64,000 nt of DNA from Isoptericola variabilis 225 (GTDB lineage Bacteria; Actinomycetota; Actinomycetes; Actinomycetales; Cellulomonadaceae), in NCBI RefSeq assembly GCF_000215105.1, contig NC_015588.1:2728001-2792000 (forward strand). Direction: 5' to 3'. Below the pieces are notes generated by a model. It was given only the letters and a program-made list of their open reading frames with translations, did no database searches and was not told where the DNA came from. The translations under genes and the position numbers were made by a program. Shown one piece after another: positions 27,048 to 35,936 of this stretch (the stretch's first letter is position 1; each line of letters opens with the position of its first letter).

Positions 27048-28277
27048 TCAGTACCAGCCGACGGCCACCGAGTGGCTCCACGCGCTGCACGGCGTCCCGT
27101 AGCGCCCGGCGATGTACCCGAGGCCCCAGCGGATCTGCGTGGCCGGGTTGGTGCGCCAGTCGGCGCCCGCCGTGGCCATCTTCGTCCCCGGCAGGGCCTG
27201 CGGGATGCCGTACGCCCCGCTCGACGGGTTCTCGGCGTTCCAGCGCCAGTTGGACTCCTTGGTCCATAGCTTGTCGAGGCACGAGAACTGGTCGTCGCCC
27301 CAGCCCCGCTCGGCGGCGAGCGCCCGCCCCAGGGTGCGGGCCGAGCCGGGGTCGACCGCGACCCGCGCGACCTCCATCGTGCCGACGACCACGACCTCGT
27401 TCACCGGCTCGCGCGTCACCTGCCGGCTCACGAGGACCCGCTCGACCTCCGTGCCCGCGAGCGTGCGCACCTCGTAGGTGCTCACGGCCTCGCCGGGACG
27501 CCCGCGCGTGCGGACCGCCTCGTAGCCCTTGGGGAGGTCGGCCGACTCGATCCGCTCGGTCGTGAACGGCAGGACCTCGCGCACCTGGTCCGACGCCGTG
27601 TCGCCGCGGCTCACGAGCACGACCATGCCGTCGACGGCGGCCGCACCGAGCGGCACCGACGTGCGGTCGTCGGGCCCGAGCGTGATGCCGACGTCGGCGA
27701 GCACGTCGCGCACCGTGGACTGCGTGGTGCGCAGCGGCAGGACCGACCCGTCGACCGCGACCTGGACCGTCTTGAGCGTCGACACGCGCACCGGCTCGCG
27801 CCCGAGGACCGCCGAGCGCGACGCCGTCGCGACGGCCCGGTCGCCGCGCGGGCCCAGGGCCGAGAGCAGCTCGCCCACCGTGTGGGCCGTCGTCGTGAAC
27901 GTGCGCGTCTCGCCGTCGATCTCGACGGTGACCTCGCGGCTCGAGCGCACCACGACCTCGCCGTCGTCGACCGCCGCCTCGCTCGCCGCGGGCTGCACGA
28001 GGTCGCCCTCGCGCACGGGGATGCGGTGGTAGCGCAGCACGTCGCCGACGGTGGCGCCGTAGGCCTCGACGGTGCGGACCTGGCCGTCGTAGTCGATCGT
28101 CACGGTCTTGTGCGCGTCGGTCACGGCGAGCGTGCCGCCCGCGAGCGCCAGCACGACGACGGCGTGCACCGCGTGGCGCGCCGCGCGCGGCAGGGGCCCT
28201 CGACGCTTCACCACGGGCACCAGACCGTAGCGGTCCCGGCGCGCGCGGGGAAGCCTCGGGATCCTCGGGGAACTCAC
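27048..28277 (-). CDS. Secreted lytic transglycosylase-like protein with DUF348 and G5 domains (paralogue 3)
   Basis: A 409-residue cell-wall enzyme of the same build as paralogue 1. After a basic region comes a hydrophobic helix (AVHAVVVLALAGGTLAVT), three DUF348 repeats (HKTVTIDYDGQVRTVEAYGA begins the first), a G5 domain (VSRQVTREPVNEVVVVGTME) and the C-terminal lysozyme-like domain (CLDKLWTKESNWRWNAENPS, SGAYGIPQALPGTKM, GLGYIAGRYGTPCSAWSHS) with Glu in KES. There is no Ser-rich linker, unlike the other two. The GTG (28275-28277) overlaps the tatD stop in a GTGA, so it is coupled to tatD; a GTG further in is possible. Positionally this is the RpfB of the conserved locus, although its catalytic domain is not Rpf. 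Confidence 0.87.
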   Translation of the reverse strand: MSSPRIPRLPRARRDRYGLVPVVKRRGPLPRAARHAVHAVVVLALAGGTLAVTDAHKTVTIDYDGQVRTVEAYGATVGDVLRYHRIPVREGDLVQPAASEAAVDDGEVVVRSSREVTVEIDGETRTFTTTAHTVGELLSALGPRGDRAVATASRSAVLGREPVRVSTLKTVQVAVDGSVLPLRTTQSTVRDVLADVGITLGPDDRTSVPLGAAAVDGMVVLVSRGDTASDQVREVLPFTTERIESADLPKGYEAVRTRGRPGEAVSTYEVRTLAGTEVERVLVSRQVTREPVNEVVVVGTMEVARVAVDPGSARTLGRALAAERGWGDDQFSCLDKLWTKESNWRWNAENPSSGAYGIPQALPGTKMATAGADWRTNPATQIRWGLGYIAGRYGTPCSAWSHSVAVGWY

Positions 28278-29185
28278 CACGGCCCGTACACCCGCTCGGA
28301 CGTCGCGGACAGCGCCGCGCACACCTCGTCGAGCGGCCGCTCGAGCGTCGCGGCCATCGCGCGCACGGTGTGCCCGACGACGTACGGCGCGTTGGGCCGG
28401 CCGCGGAACGGGTGGGGGGTGAGGTAGGGGGCGTCGGTCTCGACCAGGACGAGCTCGAGCGGCACCGCGCGCAGCGCCTCGCGCAGGTGGTCGTTGGCCC
28501 GGTACGTCACGGGGCCCGCGAACGACAGGTACCAGCCGTGCTCGGCGCACACCTTCGCGAGCTCGGCGTCGCCGCTGAAGCAGTGGAGCACCGTGCGCTC
28601 GGGCGGGCCGTCGGCGAGCAGGACCTCGACGACCTCGGCGTGCGCGTCCCGGTCGTGGATCTGCAGCGCCAGGCCGAGCTCCTTGGCGAGCGCGACGTGC
28701 GCCCGGAACGCCTCCCGCTGGACCTGCGCGCCGCGCTCGCCCGTGCGGAACAGGTCCATGCCCGTCTCGCCGATCGCCCGGATGCGGTCGTTGCCGCGCG
28801 CGAGGTCGGCCACGAGCGCGATCGCGTCCTCGAGGCTCGCCGCGTGGCGGTCCTCGGGGGCCGGGGCGAGCCCGTCCGGGCCCACCTCGTCGACTCCCGC
28901 GTGGAGCGTCGCCTCGTTGGGGTGGATCGCGACCGCCCCGAGGATCGCGCCGTGCTCGCGCACGAGGCCGTCCGTCCAGCGCGCCGACTCGACGTCGCAG
29001 CCGACCTGCACGAGGCGGTCGACGCCCGCGGCCGCGGCCCGCTCGAGGTGCGCGGCCACGCTCGGCGGCGCGACGTCGTCGGGCAGGACGTCGGCGATCG
29101 ACTCGAGGTGCGTGTGGTTGTCGACCACGGGCACCGGCAACGGCTCGGGGTCGGCCGGGAACCCGCGCTCCCGCGTGCGCGCCAC
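28274..29185 (-). CDS. tatD: TatD family metal-dependent DNase
   Basis: A TIM-barrel metallohydrolase, 303 residues, acting in DNA repair or degradation. Metal ligands are visible: DNHTHLE at residues 22-28, Glu in IGETGMD, His in LALQIHDRD, LHCFSGD and the final Asp in LVETDAPYLTPHP. The GTG start at 29183-29185 follows the metG stop by one base, and its own stop overlaps the next gene, so metG-tatD-transglycosylase is a compact operon as in other actinobacteria. Confidence 0.95.
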   Translation of the reverse strand: MARTRERGFPADPEPLPVPVVDNHTHLESIADVLPDDVAPPSVAAHLERAAAAGVDRLVQVGCDVESARWTDGLVREHGAILGAVAIHPNEATLHAGVDEVGPDGLAPAPEDRHAASLEDAIALVADLARGNDRIRAIGETGMDLFRTGERGAQVQREAFRAHVALAKELGLALQIHDRDAHAEVVEVLLADGPPERTVLHCFSGDAELAKVCAEHGWYLSFAGPVTYRANDHLREALRAVPLELVLVETDAPYLTPHPFRGRPNAPYVVGHTVRAMAATLERPLDEVCAALSATSERVYGPW

Positions 29186-29186
29186 C

Positions 29187-30971
29187 TCAGACCTTCTCGC
29201 GCAGCCGCTCGAGCTCCTCCTCGACGATCGAGTCGTCGAGCTTGGTGAACACCGGGGTCGGCTTGGCGACCGGCGTGCCCGGCGTCACGGGGCGCGACTC
29301 CCACGCGGGGAACGCGTAGTCGCCCGTGATGACCGGGTACTCGCGCGACGGGTCGTCGAGGTCGGTGACCTCCTCGATGCGCGGCTGGGGCGCGAACGTG
29401 CCGGTGCCGCCGAGCGTCTCGTGCACGGCCTGCGCCGAGTGCGGCAGGAACGGCGCGAGCAGGGTGTTGCAGTCGCTCACGGCCTGGGTGACCGTGTGCA
29501 GCACGGTGCCGAGCCGCTCGGGGTCGGTCTTGAGCTTCCACGGCTCGGTCTCGGAGACGTACCGGTTGACGTCCGCGACGACGCGCATCGCCTCGGCGAT
29601 CGCGGCGCGCTGCCGGTTGGTCTCGATGAGCCCGCCCACGGTGCCGAACGCGGCGCGCGTGGACTCCAGGACGCGGCGGTCGACGTCGGCGAGCTCGCCC
29701 GGCGTCGGGATCTGGCCGAAGTTCTTGTGCACCATGCTCGCGGTGCGGTTGACGAGGTTGCCCCAGCCGGCGACGAGCTCGTCGTTGGTGCGGCGCAGGA
29801 ACGACTCCCACGTGAAGTCGACGTCCTGGTTCTCCGGGCCGGCCGCGGCGACGTAGTAGCGGAACGCGTCCGGCTGGTAGCGCGAGAGCATGTCGCGCAC
29901 GTAGATCACGACGCCGCGCGAGGAGGAGAACTTCTGCCCCTCGACGTTGAGGAACTCCGAGCTCACGACCTCTGTCGGCAGCTGCAGGCTCCCGTACTGT
30001 CCCGGCGAGCCGCCGCGCGAGCCCTTGCCGTCGTAGGCGAGCAGCTCGGCGGGCCAGATCTGGGAGTGGAACGTGATGTTGTCCTTGCCCATGAAGTAGA
30101 GCGAGCGCGCGTTCTCCTGCGTCCACCACGCCCGCCAGGCGTCGGGGTCGCCGGTGCGGCGCGCCCACTCGATCGACGCCGAGAGGTAGCCGATGACGGC
30201 GTCGAACCACACGTAGAGGCGCTTGGTGGGGTTGTCCTCCCAGCCGGGCAGCGGCACGGGGATGCCCCAGTCGATGTCGCGCGTCATGGCGCGCGGGCGC
30301 ACGTCGTCGAGCAGGCTGAGGCTGAAGTTGAGCACGTTGGGGCGCCAGCCGTCGCGGCTGCGCAGCCAGTCGCCGAGCGCATCGACGAACGCGGGCAGGT
30401 CGAGGAAGAAGTGGTTCGACTCGACGAACTTGGGCGTCTCGCCGTTGATGCGGCTGCGCGGGTTCTTCAGGTCGATCGGGTCGAGCTGGTTGCCGCAGTT
30501 GTCGCACTGGTCGCCGCGCGCGCCGTCGTACCCGCAGATCGGACAGGTGCCCTCGATGAAGCGGTCGGGCAGCGTGCGGCCCGTCGACGGCGAGATCGCG
30601 CCCATGGTCGTCTTCTCGACCATGTAGCCGTTCTTGTGGACCGTGCGGAACATCTCCTGCACGACGGCGTAGTGGTTGCGCGTCGTGGTCCGCGTGAACA
30701 GGTCGTACGTGAGGCCGAGCGACGTGAGGTCCTCGACGATGACCCGGTTGTACCGGTCGGCGAGCTCCTGGGGGCTCACGCCCTCCTGCTCGGCCTGGAC
30801 GAGGATCGGCGTCCCGTGCTCGTCGGTGCCGGACACCATGAGCACGTCGTGACCCGCCATCCGCATGTGCCGGCTGAAGACGTCGGAGGGAACGCCGAAG
30901 CCGGCGACGTGGCCGATGTGCCGCGGGCCGTTGGCGTAGGGCCACGCCACGGCCGAGAGGATGTGGGTCAT
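29187..30971 (-). CDS. metG: Methionyl-tRNA synthetase
   Basis: A class I synthetase charging tRNA-Met, 594 residues. The HIGH motif is in [14 protein letters not shown] at residues 12-25; the KMSKS loop appears as [10 protein letters not shown] near residue 347. A four-cysteine zinc knuckle, [18 protein letters not shown], lies in the connective domain. The anticodon-binding helical domain is present at the C-terminus, and there is no EMAP tRNA-binding extension. The ATG (30969-30971) is 8 bases after TAGGAT on the minus strand, a likely leaderless promoter that starts the operon. Confidence 0.97.
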   Translation of the reverse strand: MTHILSAVAWPYANGPRHIGHVAGFGVPSDVFSRHMRMAGHDVLMVSGTDEHGTPILVQAEQEGVSPQELADRYNRVIVEDLTSLGLTYDLFTRTTTRNHYAVVQEMFRTVHKNGYMVEKTTMGAISPSTGRTLPDRFIEGTCPICGYDGARGDQCDNCGNQLDPIDLKNPRSRINGETPKFVESNHFFLDLPAFVDALGDWLRSRDGWRPNVLNFSLSLLDDVRPRAMTRDIDWGIPVPLPGWEDNPTKRLYVWFDAVIGYLSASIEWARRTGDPDAWRAWWTQENARSLYFMGKDNITFHSQIWPAELLAYDGKGSRGGSPGQYGSLQLPTEVVSSEFLNVEGQKFSSSRGVVIYVRDMLSRYQPDAFRYYVAAAGPENQDVDFTWESFLRRTNDELVAGWGNLVNRTASMVHKNFGQIPTPGELADVDRRVLESTRAAFGTVGGLIETNRQRAAIAEAMRVVADVNRYVSETEPWKLKTDPERLGTVLHTVTQAVSDCNTLLAPFLPHSAQAVHETLGGTGTFAPQPRIEEVTDLDDPSREYPVITGDYAFPAWESRPVTPGTPVAKPTPVFTKLDDSIVEEELERLREKV

Positions 30972-30994
30972 GGTGCCCGATCCTAACGGGGTGG

Positions 30995-32094
30995 TCACCG
31001 CCCGGCGGGTGCGAGTCTCACCCGCACGAGCCGGTCGTCGCCGTCGCGGGGCGAGCCCCGTCCGTCCGTGTTGTTGGTCAGCACCCACAGGGTCGCGGCG
31101 TCGTGCGGCCCGACGGCGAGGCCTGCGACGTGGGCCACCAGGCGACCGGGTCGACCGTGCCCCCCGGGCCGCCCGGGCCCTCGGCGTCGGGCCAGCCGTA
31201 GTTCCCGCCGGGCCGGATCACGTTGAGCTCGTCGTACGTGCGGGCGCCGAACTCGCTCGCGTACATCGTCCCGACGGCGTCCCAGCCGAGGCCCTGGACG
31301 TTGCGGTGCCCGAGCGACCACACGGGCGAGCGGGGCTCCGGGTTGCCGGGCGCGGGCTCGCCGTCGAGGGTGACGCGCAGGATCTTGCCCGCGAGGGAGG
31401 CCCGGTCCTGGGCGTTCGACGGGTCGCCCGCGTCGCCCGTGGCGACGTAGAGGTGGCCGTCGGGGCCGAACGCGACCGCACCGCCGTCGTGGTTCGCGGC
31501 GTGCGGGATGCCCTCGACGACGGTCGTGAGCTCGCCGAGGGTCGTGCCGTCCGGGGTGCCGCGCAGCACCGCGTTGTCGTCGGGGCCCGTGCGGTAGACC
31601 ACGACGTCGCCCGACGCCGGGTCGAGCGCGACGCCCAGCAGCCCGCCCTCGCCGCGCGGGCGGGTCTCGGCCAGGAGCTGGTCCGCCCCCGCACCGGTGA
31701 CGGGCGTCGAGGTGCCCGCGGCCGGGTCGACGACGAGCAGGCGCGCCGCGTCGCGCTCCGAGACCAGCAGCGTCCCGTCCTCGAGCGGGGCCAGACCCCA
31801 GGGGACGTCCAGGCCCTCGACCACCGTCTCCACGGTCGCGGTCACCGCGCCCGGACCCAGGGACGTGCCCGACGGCGTCGCTGGCGTCACGGACGGCGAC
31901 CCGCTCTCGGACGGAGTTGCCGGCGTGGCCGGTGTGCTCGTCGCGGCCGCGGGCGGGGACGAGACGCCGACCGCGGGCTGCCCGGTGCAGCCCGCGGCCA
32001 GGCTCGCCGCCACGCCCGCCGCGGACGCGAGCGCGGCCGCGGACCGCGCCGGCCGCGCACGAGGCGCGCACCGCCGTCGGGCACCGGGAGACAT
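30995..32094 (-). pseudogene. Sugar dehydrogenase (glucose/sorbosone type) lipoprotein, deletion and frameshift
   Basis: The first part is a lipoprotein with signal and lipobox (ASLAAGC, about residues 29-35), a Thr/Pro/Ser linker and a six-bladed propeller: [91 protein letters not shown]. Near 31130-31145 the frame changes: it reads [14 protein letters not shown] in one frame and ends, while the other frame continues [19 protein letters not shown], then [14 protein letters not shown] to 30995. Intact relatives have about 50 more residues between ASPSG and the LRT...NTDGRG blade. Both frames share the same 14 bases at the junction, as left by a deletion between short direct repeats. Confidence 0.78.
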
Positions 32095-32181
32095 GGCTCC
32101 ATCCTGCAGCGCCGACGGCTGCCGTGCCGGTCAAGCCTGTGGCTTGCTCGCCTCAAGGCTGGTCCAAGGACGGAGGCCGCG

Positions 32182-32361
32182 ATGGGGATCGTCGACCGGG
32201 TACGGAGCTGGTTCGGGCGCTCGCGGAGCACCGAGCCGGAACCCGCGAGGACGGACGAGCTGCCCTACGTCCCGCCGCCGTCCGAGGACGCACGACCGCG
32301 GCCGGGCACGATGACGGTCGAGCCGCTGCGCTGCTCGGCCAACGCCGGGTTCCTCGTCTGA
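32182..32361 (+). CDS. Small hypothetical protein
   Basis: A 59-residue open frame reading MGIVDRVRSWFGRSRSTEPE and ending SANAGFLV. The ATG has GGAGG six bases upstream (ACGGAGGCCGCGATG). The N-terminal 15 residues form a possible amphipathic basic helix; the rest is Pro-rich and hydrophilic. I do not recognise the family. It stands between the divergent sugar-dehydrogenase remnant and the nicotinamidase gene. Confidence 0.5.
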   Translation: MGIVDRVRSWFGRSRSTEPEPARTDELPYVPPPSEDARPRPGTMTVEPLRCSANAGFLV

Positions 32362-32401
32362 CCGCACCCGCACCGGGCCGAACGGTGGCAATGTGGGTCG
32401 T

Positions 32402-32986
32402 ATGGACGAGACCACCAGGACGCGCCGGGCCCTCATCGTCGTCGACGTGCAGCCGACCTTCTGCGAGGGCGGCGAGCTCGCGGTCGAGGGCGGCAACCGG
32501 GTCGCGGAGGACGTCGCGGCCTACGTCGCCGTCCACCGCGAGCGCTACGACCTCGTCGTGACCACCCAGGACTGGCACATCGACCCGGGCGAGCACTTCA
32601 GCGACACCCCCGACTTCGTCGACACCTGGCCGCCGCACGGCATCGCGGGCACGCCCAACGCCGAGCTGCACCCCGCGCTCGCCGACCTCGAGGCCGACGT
32701 CGCGGTCAAGAAGGGCCAGTACGCGCACGGGTACTCGGGCTTCGAGGGCGCCGACGAGGCGGGGCGCCCGCTCGAGCAGGTCCTGCGGGACGCGGGCATC
32801 GAGGCGGTCGACGTCGTCGGGCTCGTGGAGTCGCACTGCGTCAAGCGGACGTCGCTCGACGCCGTGCGGGCGGGGTTCTCGACCCGCGTGCTGACCGACC
32901 TGACCATCCCCGTCACGCCCGAGCAGGGCGAGCAGGCCCGTGCCGAGCTCACCGCCGCCGGCGTGGAGCTCGCCACGTCGAGGTAG
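32402..32986 (+). CDS. pncA: Nicotinamidase / isochorismatase-like hydrolase
   Basis: Converts nicotinamide to nicotinate for NAD salvage; 194 residues, the usual length. The catalytic triad is visible: Asp in IVVDVQPTF, Lys in VKKGQYAHGYSGF, Cys in GLVESHCVKRTSLDA. Metal ligands lie in TTQDWHIDPGEHF. The residue before the Cys block is ES where PncA proteins often have TD, so the substrate preference could differ slightly. The ATG at 32402 is chosen; a GTG three codons earlier is possible. The stop codon TAG (32984-32986) is part of the first repeat element, so the C-terminus ATSR is encoded by the sequence running into the array. Confidence 0.9.
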   Translation: MDETTRTRRALIVVDVQPTFCEGGELAVEGGNRVAEDVAAYVAVHRERYDLVVTTQDWHIDPGEHFSDTPDFVDTWPPHGIAGTPNAELHPALADLEADVAVKKGQYAHGYSGFEGADEAGRPLEQVLRDAGIEAVDVVGLVESHCVKRTSLDAVRAGFSTRVLTDLTIPVTPEQGEQARAELTAAGVELATSR

Positions 32987-33256
32987 CGCGTTCTCCGGCG
33001 AAGTAGCGCGTCTTTCCGCGAGGTAGCGCGTTTCGTCGCGAGGTAGCGCGTTTCACGCCGAAGTAGCGCTCGCCGTCGCGAGGTAGCGCAGGTGCCCGAC
33101 GGCGGGACCGGCGTCGGGCACGTCCGTCTCCGTTCGTCGCGCATACGGGCTTGGAAGGCGGCGTTCGGAGGCGGACGTCGGCTGGCAGCGCGCTACCTCG
33201 CGACGAAACGCGCTACCTCGCGGAAAGGCGCGCTACCTCGCGACGAAACGCGCTAC
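32981..33256. repeat. Mirror-image array between pncA and rsmI (cluster 6)
   Basis: Six plus-strand units (GAGGTAGCGCG or GAAGTAGCGCG) at about 32981-33090 after pncA, and four minus-strand units at about 33189-33256 after rsmI. Between them lie a hairpin and about 65 bases of unassigned sequence. Both neighbouring genes use the TAG of the first unit as stop codon. Confidence 0.93.
33092..33121. terminator. Hairpin between the arms of cluster 6
   Basis: A perfect 9-bp stem (33092-33100 with 33113-33121) with a 12-base GC-rich loop, between the convergent pncA and rsmI genes. Confidence 0.6.
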
Positions 33257-34149
33257 CTCGCCGCGAGGGCAGCGGCGTACAGCTCGCGCTTGGGGACCCC
33301 GGCGGCGGACGCGACGTCGGCGACGACGTCCTTGAGCCGCTCCCCCGCCTCGACGCGCGCGAGCACCTCGCCGACGAGCTCGTCGACGCCGGGCGCCTCG
33401 GCCTCGGGCGCCCCGGCGACGACGACGCAGATCTCCCCGCGCAGCCCGTCGCCGCCGTCGGCCCGCTCGCGCACGAGCGACGCGAGCGACCCGAGCCCGC
33501 CGCGGAGCACCTCCTCGTACGTCTTGGTCAGCTCGCGGCACACGGCGGCCGGCCGGTCGGTCCCGAAGGCGTCCGCCATCGCCGCGAGCGTCTCGACGAC
33601 GCGGTGCGGCGCCTCGAAGAACACCATCGTGCGCGGCTCGGCCGCGAGCGCCCCGAGCCATCGCGCCCGCTCCCCCGCCTTGCGCGGGACGAAGCCCTCG
33701 AACGTGAAGCGGTCGGTCGGCAGCCCGGACAGGGCGAGCGCGGTGAGCACGGCCGACGGGCCGGGGGCCGCGGTGACGCGGAGCCCGCGCTCGACGGCCC
33801 GGGACACCACCCGGTACCCCGGGTCGGACACCACGGGCATCCCGGCGTCGGTCACCACGACGACGGTCCCGCCGTCCTCCACGACGTCGAGCAGCTCGTC
33901 GGCGCGGGCCGTCTCGTTGTGCTCGTGGTACGAGACGACGCGCCCGCCGACCGCGACGCCGAGCCGGCTCGCCAGCGCGTGCAGGCGCCGGGTGTCCTCG
34001 GCTGCGACGACGTCGGCCTCGGCCAGCAGCCGGAGCAGGCGGGGCGAGGCGTCCTCGGTGTTGCCGATCGGCGTGGCCGCGAGCACGAGCGCGCCGCCGG
34101 CGCCGGCCGCGGAGGACGCCCCGGAGGACACGGCGGGGTGGGAGGTCAT
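33253..34149 (-). CDS. rsmI: 16S rRNA 2'-O-methyltransferase RsmI
   Basis: Methylates C1402 of 16S rRNA; 298 residues. The tetrapyrrole-methylase fold is clear: [19 protein letters not shown], the AEDTRRL motif, [45 protein letters not shown], and [11 protein letters not shown]. The ATG (34147-34149) is divergent from pmt with only 35 bases between start codons, a pairing conserved in actinobacteria. The last codons ALAAR run into the repeat and the stop is the TAG of the first unit (33253-33255). Confidence 0.95.
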   Translation of the reverse strand: MTSHPAVSSGASSAAGAGGALVLAATPIGNTEDASPRLLRLLAEADVVAAEDTRRLHALASRLGVAVGGRVVSYHEHNETARADELLDVVEDGGTVVVVTDAGMPVVSDPGYRVVSRAVERGLRVTAAPGPSAVLTALALSGLPTDRFTFEGFVPRKAGERARWLGALAAEPRTMVFFEAPHRVVETLAAMADAFGTDRPAAVCRELTKTYEEVLRGGLGSLASLVRERADGGDGLRGEICVVVAGAPEAEAPGVDELVGEVLARVEAGERLKDVVADVASAAGVPKRELYAAALAAR

Positions 34150-34177
34150 GGTGACCAGCGTCCCACGCCCCTACGAT
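34149..34177 (+). promoter_or_regulatory. Leaderless promoter of pmt
   Basis: TGGTGA (34149-34154), a 17-base spacer and TACGAT (34172-34177), which ends 7 bases before the GTG start at 34185. The -35 element overlaps the rsmI start codon on the other strand. Confidence 0.6.
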
Positions 34178-34184
34178 GTGCCGG

Positions 34185-35846
34185 GTGACCGAGCACGCGA
34201 TCGCGCCGAGCGCCGGTCCCGACAGGCCCTTCGCCACCGTCGCGACCGCCGCCCCCGCCGACGAGCCCTCGACCGAGACCCGGCTGCTGCGCACGCTGCT
34301 GGGCCGTCGCCGGCTCGCGCTCGACGTCACCCGCCGCGCCCGGTTCTGGGCCTGGTTCGGCACGCTCGCCGTGACGCTGCTGGCCGCGGTCGTGCGCCTG
34401 TGGGAGCTGGGCCGCCCGCCCGCGCTCGTGTTCGACGAGACGTACTACGTCAAGGACGCCTACACGCTCGGCCGCGAAGGCTACGAGCGGCAGTGGCCCG
34501 ACGAGCCGAACGCCGCCTTCGAGGCGGGCGACGTCGACACCTACCTCGAGCAGGCCGCGTACGTGGTCCACCCGCCGGTCGGCAAGTGGATGATCTGGCT
34601 CGGCATGGAGGCCGGTGGGGGCGCGACGAACCCGTTCGCGTGGCGCCTCGCGAGCGCCGTCGTGGGCGTCCTCGCGGTGTTCCTGCTCGTCCGCATCGCG
34701 CGGCGGCTGTTCGCGTCGTCGCTCCTGGGCGTGCTCGCCGGGCTGCTGCTCGCGGTCGACGGCGAGGCGATCGTCCACTCGCGCACCGCGCTGCTCGACC
34801 AGTTCCTCATGTTCTGGGTGCTCGTCGCGTTCGGCTGCCTGGTCATGGACCGCGAGTGGGCCCGACGCCGGCTCGCGTCCCGCGTGGCGGCCCTCCTCGA
34901 CGCCGGGGGGTCGGTCGAGTTCTACGGACCTCGGCTCGGGTTCCGCTGGTGGCGGCTGGCCGCGGGCGTCTCGCTCGGCCTGGCGTGCGGCGTCAAGTGG
35001 TCGGGCCTGTACTTCGTCGCGGTCTTCGGCATCCTCACCGTGCTGTGGGACATGACGGCGCGCCGCGCCGTCGGCGTCGGCCGGTGGTGGGAGGACTCGA
35101 TCCTGGTCGACGCCGTCCCCGCGTTCGTCGCGATCGTCCCGACGGCGGCGCTCACCTACCTGGCGACGTGGTGGTCGTGGTTCGCGCAGCCTGGCGCGTA
35201 CTTCCGCCAGTGGGCGGTCGAGAACCCCGGCCAGGGCGTGACCTGGCTCCCCGGGCCGCTGCGTAGCCTGTGGGAGTACCACACGCAGATGTGGGACTTC
35301 CACACGACCCTCGACTCCGAGCACGGCTACGCCGCCCACCCGCTGGGGTGGATCGTCCAGTGGCGTCCCACCTCCTTCTACTGGGAGCGCGTCACGGCGG
35401 GCGAGGCGGGCTGCGGCGCGTCCGTGACCGACGGGTGCGCGTCGGCGGTGACGTCGCTGGGCAACCCCGTGCTGTGGTGGGCGGGCGCGCTCGCCGTCGT
35501 CGCGACGGTCGTGCTCGGCGTCCTGCACCGGGACTGGCGCGCGACGGCGGTGCTCGCCGGCCTGGTCGCGGGCTGGGTCCCGTGGTTCTTCTTCACCGAG
35601 CGCACGATCTTCACGTTCTACTCGATCGTGTTCCTGCCGTGGGTGGTGCTGGCCCTCGTCCACGTCGCGGCGGTCGCGCTCGAGCGCACCGAGGAGCGAC
35701 CCGGCAGGTCGCGGGTCATCATGGCGGTCGTCGCGGTCGTCGCCGTCGTCGTGCTGGTCTCGGCCGCGTACTACCCGGTGTGGTCGGCGCTGCAGGTGCC
35801 GTACGACTACTGGCGCTCGCTCATGCTCCTGCGCTCCTGGATCTGA
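34185..35846 (+). CDS. pmt: Dolichyl-phosphate-mannose--protein mannosyltransferase
   Basis: A GT39 membrane enzyme that transfers mannose from polyprenyl-phosphate-mannose to secreted proteins. 553 residues with about ten membrane helices. The first extracellular loop has PPALVFDETYYVKDAYTLGR with the acidic DE pair needed for catalysis, followed by HPPVGKWMIWLG and WRLASAVVGVLAVFLLVR. The central DGEAIVHSRTALLDQFLMFW and later GLACGVKWSGLYF are GT39 hallmarks. The GTG at 34185 is preferred over an ATG at 34176 because a TACGAT box would otherwise overlap it. It is divergent from rsmI. Confidence 0.93.
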   Translation: MTEHAIAPSAGPDRPFATVATAAPADEPSTETRLLRTLLGRRRLALDVTRRARFWAWFGTLAVTLLAAVVRLWELGRPPALVFDETYYVKDAYTLGREGYERQWPDEPNAAFEAGDVDTYLEQAAYVVHPPVGKWMIWLGMEAGGGATNPFAWRLASAVVGVLAVFLLVRIARRLFASSLLGVLAGLLLAVDGEAIVHSRTALLDQFLMFWVLVAFGCLVMDREWARRRLASRVAALLDAGGSVEFYGPRLGFRWWRLAAGVSLGLACGVKWSGLYFVAVFGILTVLWDMTARRAVGVGRWWEDSILVDAVPAFVAIVPTAALTYLATWWSWFAQPGAYFRQWAVENPGQGVTWLPGPLRSLWEYHTQMWDFHTTLDSEHGYAAHPLGWIVQWRPTSFYWERVTAGEAGCGASVTDGCASAVTSLGNPVLWWAGALAVVATVVLGVLHRDWRATAVLAGLVAGWVPWFFFTERTIFTFYSIVFLPWVVLALVHVAAVALERTEERPGRSRVIMAVVAVVAVVVLVSAAYYPVWSALQVPYDYWRSLMLLRSWI

Positions 35847-35862
35847 GCACCACGTTCTCCCC

Positions 35863-35935
35863 GCTGTGGGCGTGATTTCTGTTGTCGAGAACCGGGCCAA
35901 AAAGCGCAAATCGGGCCAGAAATCACGCCCACAGC
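35863..35935. terminator. Long hairpin of a dispersed family, copy 1
   Basis: Perfect 19-bp arms (35863-35881 with 35917-35935) around a 35-base interior, between the convergent pmt and GH20 remnant. The outer arm TGTGGGCGTGATTTCTG recurs with few changes at 46850-46918. No T-run. Confidence 0.7.
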
Positions 35936-35936
35936 G

